Part shown: one piece after another, positions 1 through 13,700 of the stretch | Layout of the letters: every line of letters starts with the position of its first letter | Position numbering within the stretch: position 1 is the stretch's first letter | Origin: Tethya wilhelma | Lineage: Eukaryota > Porifera > Demospongiae > Tethyida > Tethyidae | Assembly (NCBI GenBank): GCA_964030475.1 | Contig: CAXIPT010000002.1 | Coordinates: 15,876,860-15,940,859 of the forward strand | Direction of reading: 5' to 3' | DNA length: 64,000 bases | The notes under the pieces: model-generated | What the model saw: the letters and a program-made list of their open reading frames with translations, nothing else | Databases searched by the model: none | Told to the model about the DNA's origin: nothing | Translations under genes and position numbers: made by a program

Positions 1-1732
1 ATCTTTGATTAAATCACACAGGTCTGATACAGCCCTAGGCTGTGAAACAGAATGAGCTGATGTTTCAGCAGTACTTCTGTTGAGGGTATCCATCACCGTC
101 TCTCTTTATATTGGCTACTGAGACAATCAGTGGGATCAGATGTGTTCAACTTGTCTCCAGGCTGGAGTTGCATTGGGTTTGTCTTTGTGATCCTGACAGT
201 CAGTCTGTCTGAACTGGCTCTGCATAAGTGATGAACCATGATAATAGGGATTTGGGACATAGATAAGTTATATTCACCAAGGAAGCAACCAGGAAATTAA
301 AAATTATTATTCCTACACACACACACACCACAGAGTCAGTCAGTCAACCATGTTCAAACGTCGATAGAACTTTAAAAATCTTAGATAACTACTCTAGATC
401 TACTGGCTAGTTTCAAATTTAATGCAACTCACCCGTCACAACCGTCCATGGACGGTGTACCGAGCCATGCAGTCAAGTTATTGGTTTGTTTGTTGGTTGC
501 ACGCAGCTGCTGCACTTTAATTGGAAGTGGGTGTGTCACTGGAATTTTGGTCCTGATAATTTTGGTCCCCCGGACCAAAATTTGCATGAAAAATTTGGTC
601 CAGGACCATTATTTTCAGAAATTACCTTGAAAATTTTGGTCCCCCCCTGATAAATTTGGTCCGGGGTTACAAAACCAAAATTTTTGATCAAATAAAAACG
701 CTGTGGCTAGAGTACCGGGCACCGTAAACTAAGCTAAATATATTGCAGTCAATGGTGCTGGTACTTTAATGCAGCACTGGCAAAATCCGGATACTGTATA
801 TTGCGTAATTCTGCAATACAAAAGCAAAAGGAAAGTATACAGACTAGCCAGGGCGTTTTAAAAAATGGTCCAGGATCGAAAATTTTACATGACATAATGC
901 CAAGTATTTTGGCCCCCCTACATAACTATAGTTTCAATCATTGCAGTGCAGTAGCAGCATTGTTTCCCTCAACAGCTGAGCAATGTTATACATACAAACT
1001 TGATAATCAGTTGAGATGCAAAAGATAATGATTATTGTAATGACAAAAATAAATTAAGTAATTTGTATTGACAAAAATAAATAATTATTGCTGAGCACAA
1101 CAATTGCAATCCCATACTTTGCGATTTCTTTTATAGCGATTTCTTCTATAGCCTCGCTTCGCTCGGAATTAGGACGCCCGGTCGTGCCCAGTACATGGGA
1201 CTCTAGCTCCTCGTGCCATGCAGCTAGCTCAGCCAGGCTCTGGAGTTTATCTCTGTAAAAGACTGAGCTGTTTCTAGAGGCTAGGCAAGTTTATTTTATA
1301 AGAGTGAATGGATGTTCAACCTTTTAGCAAGCTACTTTTCAGTGACTTTCTTCCCGGACCGCAATTTTTAAGGGGGGACCAAATTTTTTGCAAATTTTGG
1401 TCCACCCGGACCGAAATTTTTGCCGGACCAAAATTTTCTTGACAGGTGTGGTATATGTAATTTCCAGGATACTTGCAGAAATTAATTTTGGGTGATAAAT
1501 AACTATTAATCAATTGCATCATAATAATTTTGAGCCATGGTGAAGGCTGAATTACACAATACATGTATTGTCGGAATAATTATAAGCAGGTACTTGTACT
1601 CACGGTGAACATCATACATGGTCACCATGCAGGCGGTACAGTTTAATAGTTGATTACAGAAATCACAATAACATATAACTAAAAATCATTATTAGTAAAC
1701 ATGTCGCAAGGAGATTGAGTTTAAGCTAGTAT
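1..1732. other. Gene-free stretch with repeats
   Basis: No coding region with family resemblance was seen on either strand. It contains a short CA run near 315, inverted copies of a GGACCAAAATTTT-rich element (see 543-1441), and a fragment around 1145-1165 rich in CTCGCTTCGCTCGG. The part near 1733 should hold the 3' UTR of the minus-strand CDC23 gene; no boundary was fixed. Confidence 0.6.
543..1441. repeat. Inverted pair of a GGACCAAAATTTT-rich element
   Basis: The block at about 543-610 is rich in AATTTTGGTCC and its reverse complement. It reappears inverted at about 1378-1441: the reverse complement of the right block follows the left block for about 60 bp with small differences. A weaker related stretch lies at 866-922. 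This is either one roughly 900-bp element with long inverted ends or two oppositely oriented short palindromic elements. No transposase coding is visible between them. Confidence 0.55.
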
Positions 1733-4700
1733 TTACTGTGATGTGATAGGAGAGAATTCCTCAGCGAGATCAACACTTGGTAGGTCTGTGGCCATCTGCT
1801 TGCTAGCAGAGTGTTCCAGAGCTGCTTTCACCTTCACTATCTCCTGGAGCAGTGACTTACCCTCCTCCCTCGTCTGGACAGACAGAGCAGAGAATATCTC
1901 ACAAGCTAGAGCTTACATGATGGCAGCAACGTAACCATACCATGACAAACTCAGTGGATTTGTGAGCATGTGCTTCAGCCTCTCGAAAGTTGTGAGTCTT
2001 CAAGTAGTACTTGGCAAGGAACAAATGAGCTGGTCCTTGCTCCTCTGGAAGATAAACACCCACCTGGAGGAGTCATGGTGTGTGCAATAATGGACACTGG
2101 TAGAAGTAGGCAGCTAACAGTACCGTCTGAAATACCAGTTCACGACATAAGGTAGATACCATAGCTACCAGTACAACTTGTCCAGTGATATTCTATTCTG
2201 TACACACATACCTCACTTGTTTCAGCTTTAGCAACAAATCTATTGTAAAGTTTAGCAGCTTCATGGTCTTCATTAAGTTTAGAATGTAACCTGAATAACA
2301 CATGTAGACTCAAGTTTGTTAGCTAGAACATTAACACCCAGACAGGCTGGACTTACTTTGCAAGTTTGATGAGTGCCGTGCCTTCCTGATCCTTGAATGC
2401 AATGGCTCGTACCAAACACTGTAAGCAGCCAAATATACCAGGAGTCAATGAAAACAAACCAACAGATTGCAGGGTCTGCTGACCTTTTTAGCTTCTTCAT
2501 TTTGATTGAGTTCGATATAACAGGCTCCCAGTGCATAGAGAATGCGAGAGTCAGATGGCCTGGAGGGAAGAAATCATTGAGATCTGAGTATATAATTACA
2601 GCTGTAAACAACGATTGCATTGTAGCTACATACCTCAGTTTGTAAGCCTGCTTGTAGTAGTAGAGAGCAAAGTATGGCATCCTCAAGATCTCATAGGTGT
2701 GCCCTAAGCCATAATAGCCTCTGAAGTCATGTTTGTTAGCCTCTGAAATAATTGAAGTGAAAGTGTATTTACAATAAATTATGAGATTCAAAGCTAACTT
2801 GGTATTAATCATGGTGCCAAATAAACTGTCCAGTGAAGAGCTCAAATAGTGTGTAGGTAGCTATGTAGATGACTAAGCAATCCAGAAACTAATATAAATT
2901 TTATGATTGTATACTTGCAAAGTAGTCATTTCCCTTGTCTTCCATCATAATGCCGTTTGTCAACAAGATATCACATGACTAAGTTGGCAGATTGTACATG
3001 CATGCACTCAATGACATTCACTAACAACATAGAACCTACAATAGTTTTGGCTTTCAAGTATAGCTAGTCAGGAGTGCATAATGAAAAGAAAGAGGGGAAA
3101 GGGAGGAGCGGAAATCGCCTACAGATTTAATGAAAATCCCAGAATTTGGTATATATATGGAGTACGTATGTGTATGGGTATTTTGCTTATGTTCACCAAG
3201 TCCATGCCTCGAGTCACGTGATTGTAACATTTTAGTAGCACTTGCATGTGCCAAGTACAAAATTACAGCTGGTATAATATTATAGTAAAATATGATGTCA
3301 TAAAGGCAATAGGGAGCATCAGCTATAGCAGTACAGCGATCACTGTGGGCCAGGCATACCAGGCAAAATGAACAATGTATTTTGACTACCTCATTCTTTC
3401 CAATGCTGGAGTGGGAAAAGTGAGAGTCGATCTGTCTATTAATAATTACATCAGACATAATGTATCGAAATATTTAACGATTTCAAACTCACAACATGCA
3501 AAAGGCACCAAAAGATTGCAACATAACTAATAAGAGATAACAGTCTCAGTTGTCTGTGTGTTCTGGTCGTTTACTGGAATGCCAAGAGACAAACTCAGCC
3601 ATATTGATCGGCAGGTATTCTCTGTACTCAAACTTGTACTCTACGATAGCACGTGCACTCAAACACTGAAGAGAGTATGGATGGGCTTCAAACGCCTCTA
3701 TCTCTTCCAGCCTCCCATCCTTCTTGCCACGAGGCACACACTCCTTAGCAGTTAGGTTTTTATAATTGACAGCATCAATATGAGCTCCATATTCCAGCAG
3801 GGTTCTTACACAGTCCACAGCCGAAGTTTCTCGTAGTTGTATGGCTAAATGAAGAGGAAAATCCCCTTCATCATCTTCACATTGAATGGGGCACCCAAGA
3901 TCAAGAAACAGAGTTAGCACTTTCTCCAGCGGAAGATCCAATTTAGCAACTTCAAGATGTTCACTAGTCAAATCAATAAGGCAATCTCGGACAATAGTAG
4001 AGCCTTTGTTTCCAGTCGTACTGATCAATTCTTGAACAGCAGTTTTGATCAGAGCATGCTCTCTCTCTTGTTCAGTGCCTTTTGGAATACACTCATCAGC
4101 TATTTTGATCCACAAGGCAATCAGCCGTGTAATAGAACCAATCAGGTAACCATCATCAAGCTGACATTCCAATGCACAGTGAAACAGAGGCTTGATACTC
4201 GGAGTAAAACCTTTCTTCATCATTTTGGAACAAAATTCAACAATATCAAGAACAATTGTGTCTCTACAGTCGCTGTAGTTCTCATACCCTAGTTTAAATT
4301 GAAGATACCGCTGACAAAACTGAATGGCCTTATTAAAGATGTCATGTTGAAGAGTTTCGGTAACACACTCATAAATAAATGAAATTGTTCGCGAAGAATT
4401 TTGTCCAAGAACACGTTCACAGTAGATGGAACAAACAAACAGCATCCTTAACTTGCTCTGTGCTGTGATAACATATTCAGACATTGTTGCTGGCTCCTGA
4501 ATACCATCGTAGATTTCATTTGCTGGAGAAAGATTGGAAAACTGATCAGGATGAGACAAGCGAAGCTGTACAGCCTTATGCACAAAAGGTGCAGCCGCAG
4601 ACTTCCGTTCCATATCATGCAATCGACAAGCTGCCTGCATACAATAGACATCATAGAGCTCTCTTGGGCCACACTGAAAGGCCTTTGTGAGGTAGTCAAC

Positions 4701-7700
4701 CATAGAATGATTACTATGTACTGCAGCGCTTACAACAGTAGTTAATCCTCGATCATTGGTAACATTTCTAGCACCAGCTTCAACAAGAATCTTGGCCACT
4801 TCAAGAGATGAAGTCATATGAAGAGGAGTGTCACCATCATATCCAGTACAATGGATGTTTGCACCATTCTTGACCAAAAGTTCAATCAACAATTTATTGT
4901 CTTCAGTCCAATTATTAATACTTGTCATCAGTATACTCCTGGTACCATCTTCATGGGACTGGCTCACACTGGCATTGTTGTCAATGAGGAACTTGGCCAC
5001 ATCATAACGGTAGCGACTTGCAGCTTCCCACAATGGACTAACTTTTGGCGTATTACATTTATGCTCAACATTAGCTCCTTCTGTGACCAGCAGCTTCACA
5101 ATATCTAAAAGCCCACACCTACACGCCACCCATAATGCAGTGACAGACTTGGCCCCACAATGGTACTGCAGTGACTCATCAATGTCTGTCTCCTGTTCAG
5201 CATTTACAGGAAAGTTCTTCAAAATGAATTGGAGGATATCTTTACGATTACTAACAACTGCTTCTACTAACGGGGAACATCCCTTGGGCACTTCTTTCAT
5301 CAGTAGTCGCTCCTTGAACAACTGGAAAGGTTTTGAACTTTGACCTCCACGTTTCACCAGACGTTTAAACATAATTAGTTCGGTACCTTTGGTTTTGATT
5401 AATTCCATTATTTCATGGAGAGGGTCTCTTTCTGATGACTTCTCCTCGGGAAGAGAAAGTCGTGGCTTCTTAGCAACAGGCAGCTCAGACTCAACTGCCT
5501 CGAACATCTCGACTAGTACTCTCATCGACCATGTACCAGCTAATCTAAGTGCGCGCACGTGCTCGTGCGTACACGTGTTTTACGTTTGCGCATGCGTATT
5601 ACATATTAATTTTAGGAGGACCATAATGACTACGTACTATAATATCTATGGGAGGACCAGTAACCATTACCAACAGTAGCATACTCCTATCAATCAAACT
5701 GACATTCTATTGCACAGTAATATTACTTGTCTTCATAATAATTATTGCAGTGTAATGTTAACAATCAGTAACTGTTTTAAGGCCTAGCTACAATGAAAGC
5801 AATGATAAGCAATGTTAATTTTTCTGATCATCTTTCTCTTCACTGCACCTTTAATTTTCCTTCATCTTTTTCTCTCTATTTGTGTTCCTCATCTCATCAA
5901 GTCTTACATAATTCTGTTAATCCTTATCAACGTTCTGTTAACTGGTCTAAGGTAAGTTGAGTCTTCTGTTTACTGTCATTTTCTCTCCTCCATTCTCCCT
6001 ACTCTACACTCTGATGTTGTCAACTGTGTGGACCCCTCGATCCTGTTCCAAGCATCACTCCAATATTGATGATTACTGTGATCAGTTACTAAGTTCTATC
6101 TGTGCAGCCTCTGATGCTTGTCTCCCAGTACATCATCTTAGCGGAAGTCGTAAATCTCATCTTCCTGGTTGGAGCAGATCTGCTGCTGGTCTCAGGAACT
6201 CTGTGCAGTTTTGGCACAATGTCTGGACTGATTGTGGGTGCCCTCAGGCTGGAGTGTTATTTCAGATCAAGAAGAACTCTAAACAGAGATTTAAATATGA
6301 AGTGAGGCGTCTGCGATGTCGTCGAGATCATCTTGTATGTGAAAATCTGGCTCAATCATTGAAAAACTGCAGTACACAATACTTCTGGAAACAAGTCAAG
6401 AGCCTATCAAAGTCAACTAAAAGTAGGATCTCTCCAACATCTGAAATTGATGGTTTTAATTCCCCATCTGATATTGCTAACATTTTCTCTTCCAACATTT
6501 TCTCTTCCAACATTTTCTTTCTGGGCTCACTTTTAAATCTTAACTCAGCTGCAGATGGTTCACTCTCTTCTGATCCACATTCTAGTTTGCTTCTCATGGA
6601 TCTTGTCAATGATAATATCTCAAGTGCTGATGTTGCTTCTACATAATTTTATTTCACCTGATGTTGTTTTGGACTCTCTCTCCAATCTGAAGCATAGTAA
6701 ACATGATGGTACCTCGTTCACCTCTGACCACTTTCTCCATGCTAGAGACATTCTATGTGAGCCTCTGTCTGTTCTCTTTACCTGCATGTTACGACACAGC
6801 TATGTTCCAGCTGCTCTTTATGATTGTATCATTGTTCCGGTTGCTAAACCTGGTAAGGATCCATCCTGCTCAGACAGCTATCGGCCCATTGCTCTGGCCC
6901 CCACTTTGAGTAAAGTTTTTGAGTGGTGTATACTTTTTCAGTACCAATCTGCCTTCTCTACCGTTTGGCTTCAAGCCTAGCTTCTCAGCTGACTTCTACA
7001 CTGGATTTGTCAAGAACATAGTAGCTACCCACAGAAGGACACTAGTGTTTATGGATGCTTTTTGGATGCCAGTAAGGCCTTTGATCGAGTCAATCATTCT
7101 CTGCTTTTCAAGAATCTCATTGAATGGAATCTTCCACCACTCATCGTGAGGTTACTCATTTTCTGGTATTCCTCCCAGCATGCAGCTGTCAGTGAGGTGG
7201 ACCCTGGTGCAATCATCTCTCAGCCCCTTTTGGAACTTCAAACGGTGTTCGCCAAGAGGGAGTGCTGTCACCTATTCTCTTCACAGTCTATATTGATGAT
7301 CTGCTTTCTGACCTTGAGAGGTGTGGTGCAGGCTGTTACTGGAGACAACACTTTGCTGGTGCTGTCTGCTATGCTGACGACATTGTTCTCCTTGCTCCTT
7401 CTCCTTCTGCTCTGCGTCTCATGTTGGAAATCTGTCAACAGTTTGCTCACAAACACCACCTGGTCTTCAACTCGGATAAGACTCAACTAGTCAAATCTGC
7501 TGACCACCTCTCTCCTATGTTCCATTTTCTTGGTAAACGTTTAACTGTTCATAAATCTGCTTCCCATCTTGGTCACATTTTGACTTTTAACCTAGCTCTC
7601 AGATGACAATGATATTGTTGCTATCACCAAGGATATGTGTCGCAAAGCCAACTGTGTTCTGCACCTGTTCTCATGCTGTGATCCTTTAGTTAAGACTCAT

Positions 7701-10700
7701 CTGTTCTCCAGCTTTTGCCTATCTTTGTATGGAGCGTCTCTGTGGAATCTTTCTTCTCCTAAATTGAGATACTTTGAATTCTCTTTCAACAACATTCTTA
7801 GGAAGATGTGGTCTCTACCTTGTCATTGTCACACTGGTATCCTGCACTCAGTTGCTAGTTTGAAGAGCACCTGTATACAATCTGGTTCTTGCTCGTTCTA
7901 GAGGCCTTCTAACTTCTGCATTGAAGCATTCTGAACTCATTCATGATCTCTTCCTGCAAAGTTCTCGGAACCCTTACATCTCTTTTGGATACAATATTCT
8001 TCATAACACTAACCATGTTCCACTGGTGACTTGCTGTGTGCTGACTTTATTCGTACTGCAAGGTTAAACCGATCAGTCAATAGACACTTGGATGATGAGA
8101 TCTATTTTATGTGTACCGAATAACTCTTAATTCTGTTCATAAAAATCAATATTACTTACTTAAATATATGCTTTATGTACACTGTTTGTTCCCATTGCTC
8201 CTATTTTGGAGTGCTATTATTACAATTACAATATGTAGCAGTAATACAATGGATATGCTCATCAGTCACTGAATGGGTTTAATCTTTCACTGAAATCATG
8301 CCAAGAGACAAACTCAGCCATATTGATCGGCAGGTATTTTCTGTACTCAAACTTGTACTCTACGATAGCACGTGCACTCAAACACTGAAGAGGGTATGGA
8401 CGAGGTTCAAATGCCTCTATCTCTTCCAGCATCCCATCATTCCTGTCATCAGTTACATAATCCTTTGCAGTAAAGTTGTCAGAATTAACAGCATCAATAT
8501 GAGCTCCATATTCCAGCAGGGTTCTAACACAGTCCACAGCTGAAGAGTCCGGTAGTTCTACGGCTAAATGAAGTGGGAAATCCCCTTCGTCATCTTCACA
8601 TTGAATGGGGCACCCAAGATCCAGGAACAGAGCTAGCACTTTCTCCAGGGGAAGATCTAATTTAACAACTTCTTTGTTTTCACAGCACTCAGTAATTATC
8701 CAAAGGGAATCTTTGATGATGGTAGAGCCATTGTTTCCAGTTGCATTGATCAATTCTAGAACTGCATTCCTAATCAGAGCATGCTCTCTCTCTTGTTCAG
8801 TGCCTTTTGGAATACACTCATCAGCTACTTTGATCCACAAGGCAATCAGCCGTGCAATAGAACTGATAAAAAAACCATTATCAAGCTGACATTCTAAAGC
8901 ACACTGAAATAGAGGCTCGATACTCGGAGTAAAACCTTTCCTCATCATTTTTGCAACAAACCCCACAACATCAAGAATACAATCTTGACAATCGACATCT
9001 TTGCACTTGAGTCCAAATTGTATGTACATCTGACAAAACTGGATGGCCTTGTGATAGATGCCATATCGAAGTGTTTCAGCAATAGTACACTTTCGAAGTA
9101 ATCGAATTGTAGGAAAGGAGTTTTCTCCAAGAATACGTTCACAGTAGATGGAACAAACAAACAGCATTCTTAACGTGCTTTGTGTTGTGATAACGTATTC
9201 AGACATTGTTGCTGGCTCCTGAACACCATCGTAGATTTCATGGGCATGATGGAGATTGGAAAACAGATCAGGATGAGACAAGCGAAGCTGTACAGCTTTG
9301 TGAATGAAAGGTGCAGCCGAAGACTTACATTGTGTATCATTCAATAGGACTGCTGCCTGCATACAATAGACATCATAGAGTTCTCTTGGGTCACACTGAA
9401 AGACCTTCATGAGATAGTCAACCACAGAATGATGGCCCCGGACAGCAGCACTTAAGACTGTAGTCAATCCTTTATCATTAGTAGCATTCTTAGCACCAGC
9501 TTTGACAAGAATCATAGCCATTTTAGGGGAAGGGATCAAGTGAAGAGGAGTGTTACCATCACATCCAGTAGAATTGACATTTGCGCCATTTTCGACTAAA
9601 AGTTTCGTCATTTGTTTGTCCTTTTCAATCCAATTATTAATACTCGCAATCAGTATACTCCTGGTACTGTCTTCATGGGACTGACTCACACTGGCATTGT
9701 TGTCAATGAGGAACTTGGCCACATCGTAATGGCCATAGCGTACAGCTTCCCACAATGGACTAACTTTTGGCATATCACATTTATGCTCAATATCAGCTCC
9801 TTCTGCAACCAACAGCTTCACAATATCTAAATGCCCAAGGGTACAGGCCACCCATAATGCAGTGACAGTGGTAGATATGAAACAATACGTTTGCTTATAT
9901 TTAGGTGTTGTCTCCTGTTCAATATACACAGGGAAGCTCTTCAAGATAAACTTGAGCACATCTAGTCGTTTGTTCACAACAGCTTCTACTAATGGGGAGC
10001 ATCTTTCAGGCACTTCTTTCATCAATAGTCTCTGCTTGAAGAGCTGAAAGGACGTTGAACTTTGACCTCCACGTTTCACCAGACGTTTGAACTTGATCAA
10101 CTCTGTACCATCATTGATACACTGTATTATTTCGTAAAGAGGGTCCTTTTCTGATGTCTGAACGGATTTCTCTTCAAGTCGTGGCTTCTTAGCAACAGGC
10201 AACTCAGACTCGGACATTTTCATAGTAGCAGAAAGCATGTCACGTCGCGCGTATGTACGCGTCAGACAGCACATCACGTGATCTTTACGTACGCGCGTAT
10301 GTGCGCGCATGCGCACAATATATGCCATGAAGCAGAAACAGAAAGCTTTAAAAGTCATTCGTGGTGTGACCATCCATGCAACCAATCTCAAGTAAAACAT
10401 TCACCAATACACAAGATGATGCTTATTTAGAAATACCGCCAATACTAGCTGGTAGTTGCCAATGTAGTTGTGGTGGGGCTTACCAAAAAGCATATTTTTG
10501 ATGTGAGAGCATTCATTCACTCTTCCATTGCTGCTACTAACAAACGTCATGAGAAAACAAAGAAATGGAACTACATGTAGAAAGAGAAGTTGAATACTCT
10601 CTTTCACCCCCATTGTCTTTTCCACAACAAAAGGTCTACCACAACATAATTATAGTGACTGATTTTAATTAGTAGCTTTGTAATTAGGGTGCATACCACG

Positions 10701-13700
10701 AATTAGCTTAGAAGCTATTGTATGTATCCTTGCGATTAGATGCAAAATTGTTATAAATAAAAATAAAAACATATTGGCCCCTATGCTTAGGAGTGAAGTA
10801 GAGAAAATAAGAGCGTACATCATAACCAACTGATAGTAGAGCTATAAGGTTATGTTCATTTTTCAGCAAGCTCAAAATGTGTTATTACAGGTACCTGTTT
10901 ATATGCACACAAACTTGACTCCATGTTGTATGTTGTATGCTCAATCATAGTCCCAGACCCAACCCGGCTTAGAAAATGAGAGGTCTGCTGATACTTAGCA
11001 ATTTTTAAGTTATACGTAACCTTCGGTTATTGTACTCACACACTAAATAGTATACATAGAAACAACAAACTCATTATTTTGAGGAGATAAATTGAACACA
11101 TATCATTTAAATCTTCTCAATATTCACATGAACATTTCAACTACTCAAAATGAATGTCAGTAGAAGAAGAGGTCTTGAACTGGGTGTGACTCTCACTCAT
11201 ATCCATCTCAGAGTCGAGTGTGGCATATCTAGTAGCTAGTTCACAATGGAACTGGGAAAATTGTCTCAATATGGGAACATAATTAAGGAATAGCTCCATA
11301 ACTATAGTTTTAATATACTGCGCCCTTTCATGGAGGTCTCTTTCTGATGACTCTTCCTCGGGAAGAGAAAGTCATGGCTTCATAGCAACAGGCAACTCAA
11401 ATTTTAATTTTAATCACAAAAACCCACAACTTCCCATATGCTCTACACATACTAATAGCAGTACACATAATGCATGATGTGCCTTGTGCAGAGTCTACAG
11501 TAGTTCACTGAACGACATACCGTGAATCAGTTCAGGTGATTATTTGATGCACCCCCATTGCTAGACAAATTGTCAATGCCTGTCTTTCAGCTCTTGTGGA
11601 TAGCTAAATAAAATTGAAGCTCCTCTTACAAGCCATGTGCCAGGGCATACAAGCTCAGTCAGAGCAAGCTATGATTGCTTGGCCAACACCAGCTACAGAA
11701 AGAACTTAGGACTTCACCAGAGACACCACCCCACGCTTCAGATCTCGTGCCAGTCATATTGCTGACAAGTGTAGTCCAGAGTGCAAGTGCAAGATTGTTC
11801 TCAGAGGTTGATTGAAGGCCCAATTTGTGCTAATGAAGAGTACACAATCTTTTAGTTGATTCTTTGTGCCATCGCTTCAATCTCAAGATCATAAGCTTTC
11901 TCTTTCTTGGAGATAACCAAGATAATTAGCGTAATACCAATCATAAAATAATTTGTATAACTTGTAATCAGAAGCAAAAGGTAATCATAATAATGCCAAC
12001 CCAACTACAAATTGGTTTATGATGTCTTGGGCTAATGTGCTCCGCAATTATATGAGTTGCCAAGGGTTACTTGAAAAAGAAATATGAATATAATGTTACA
12101 CACAGAAGCCTCCAGGTGTTGGTACAAACACACTATCAACACACTGCACTGGGATGTGGTTTCTTGTCAAAATCACCATCACATTCTCAGCAAGTGCACT
12201 GTAGTAAACGTTATATGGCTTCACCTACCTAGACCTTTACTGTATGCCTCTATGGCCATGCTGCAATTTTTCTGCTCCAAATATTCATGTCCTAGCAAGA
12301 TCCATGCTGAGTGGTCATCCTTGTTCAACCTCACGGCCCTCCGGAAGTAGACTATAGCCTTATCATGGTCTCCACGAAGACTGTAGAAGTTCCCTAGCAC
12401 AGAACACGTCTCCGAGCGGTACTTGTCAACCTTGACAACATCTTGAGCAAGTCTACTCAGCTCTGGCAGTCTCTCCTGTGTAAGCAGAGGAACCTTGTTA
12501 GACATACTAGTAACAACAAACACAACCAGTCAATATAGCTGCACTGACCATGACAAAGAGTACGTTGGAGTAGATGTCCATACTGCTCAGTTTGTATGGG
12601 TCAATCTTTCGTACTGTACCAAACAACAGAGAGGCCTCCGCAAAATCTAGTAAGGAAATGCATTAATTGTCAATCTATAGATTCACAGTGAGTATACACT
12701 AACTCTTCAGGTGGTAGTTGACGAGGGCCAGTTGAGTAGTGATGAATGAGCTGGATGAGAATCCTACTAGACTCAAGTTGGTGTAGTATGCCAGGGCATC
12801 ATCTGTGAGTAGCAGCTCTAGTGAAGACATGGCGAAGAAGAAGTCTCGAAGCCAATGGTTGGGTACATCAAGACTGTACAACTGATTCAAGAATCATGAC
12901 TTTAATGTTATAATGAGCAACCAGGAAGCAAGTAACGCAGACCTTATATCATGCATTCACATACCATGTCTCTATCCTCACACAGTTTGGCCACCTCCTC
13001 CCATGACGCCCACAGCAGAGGAGTGAGGTGGAGAGAACGGATGAACATCTGACGAGCCTCAGACACCATTGACAGTTCACGTAACACAACACCATACCTT
13101 TGCACATTATTGTACAATGCCAAATTCACTCAAATTTTTGAAGCAAAATTGTTGTTGAAATGACTTACAAATAGTAACCGAATCCATCTAGTGTATGATC
13201 ACTTGCTTTAGAGGCCAGTTCTTTCTTCAAGACACTCAATTCCTCATTTTTAATGCTAGCAACATCTTCAGAACCAATTGCATCAACCAAGCTGTCTTCC
13301 TTATCTTTTTCGCCAGCCTGTAATGTTATATATTATTGTAAGTGGATGAATGGCTATATGTATCTGGACCTCACAATTTATGTGTTTTTGCACATTATAC
13401 ATGACATATTGTATGCACTGGGTCAATAGCTTCACATGGAATGTTAGCACAATACAAAAAAATTTGAGAAGTAGCTTTGGACAGAAACTATTGCATTATG
13501 CATACCCTTGAGCATGCTATCACCTCCCCTTACAACTAACCAGAAAGAGAGAGTAATATCTCAAAAAGAATGCTTCATCGGAGGTACACTGTTGGAGGGC
13601 GTGAGCAGCACGCCGATACTCCCTCAGATCAAACAGAGACTTTCCTGAGCAAAACTTGATATAATCTTTAATAAACCCAGGAGAGTGAGGTACATGTGGA

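Larger units (their letters stand above)
2743..12228 (-). other. Giant CDC23 intron hosting nested genes
   Basis: The donor is GTAGGTGA just below 12229 and the acceptor is TATTTCAG just above 2742, both on the minus strand and in a phase-1 join. It carries two intact FEM1-like genes, one FEM1 fragment and one LINE remnant. The parts at 2743-3545 and 10239-12228 show no other gene. At 11560-11800 there is low-copy-looking sequence without a readable frame. Confidence 0.85.

Noticed and set aside
8298..8543. Plus-strand open frame shared with 3558-3755
   Set aside because: The near-identical plus-strand peptides are antisense shadows of the conserved FEM1 C-terminal coding sequence.
3546..10238. 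FEM1 copies as processed retrogenes because they lack introns
   Set aside because: FEM1A-type genes are also intronless in other animals, both copies share upstream promoter-like sequence, and no poly(A) tail or target duplication was seen.
11560..11800. Possible transposon coding near 11700
   Set aside because: Short readable peptides exist, but no family motif or continuous frame was found, so it is left as unannotated intron sequence.
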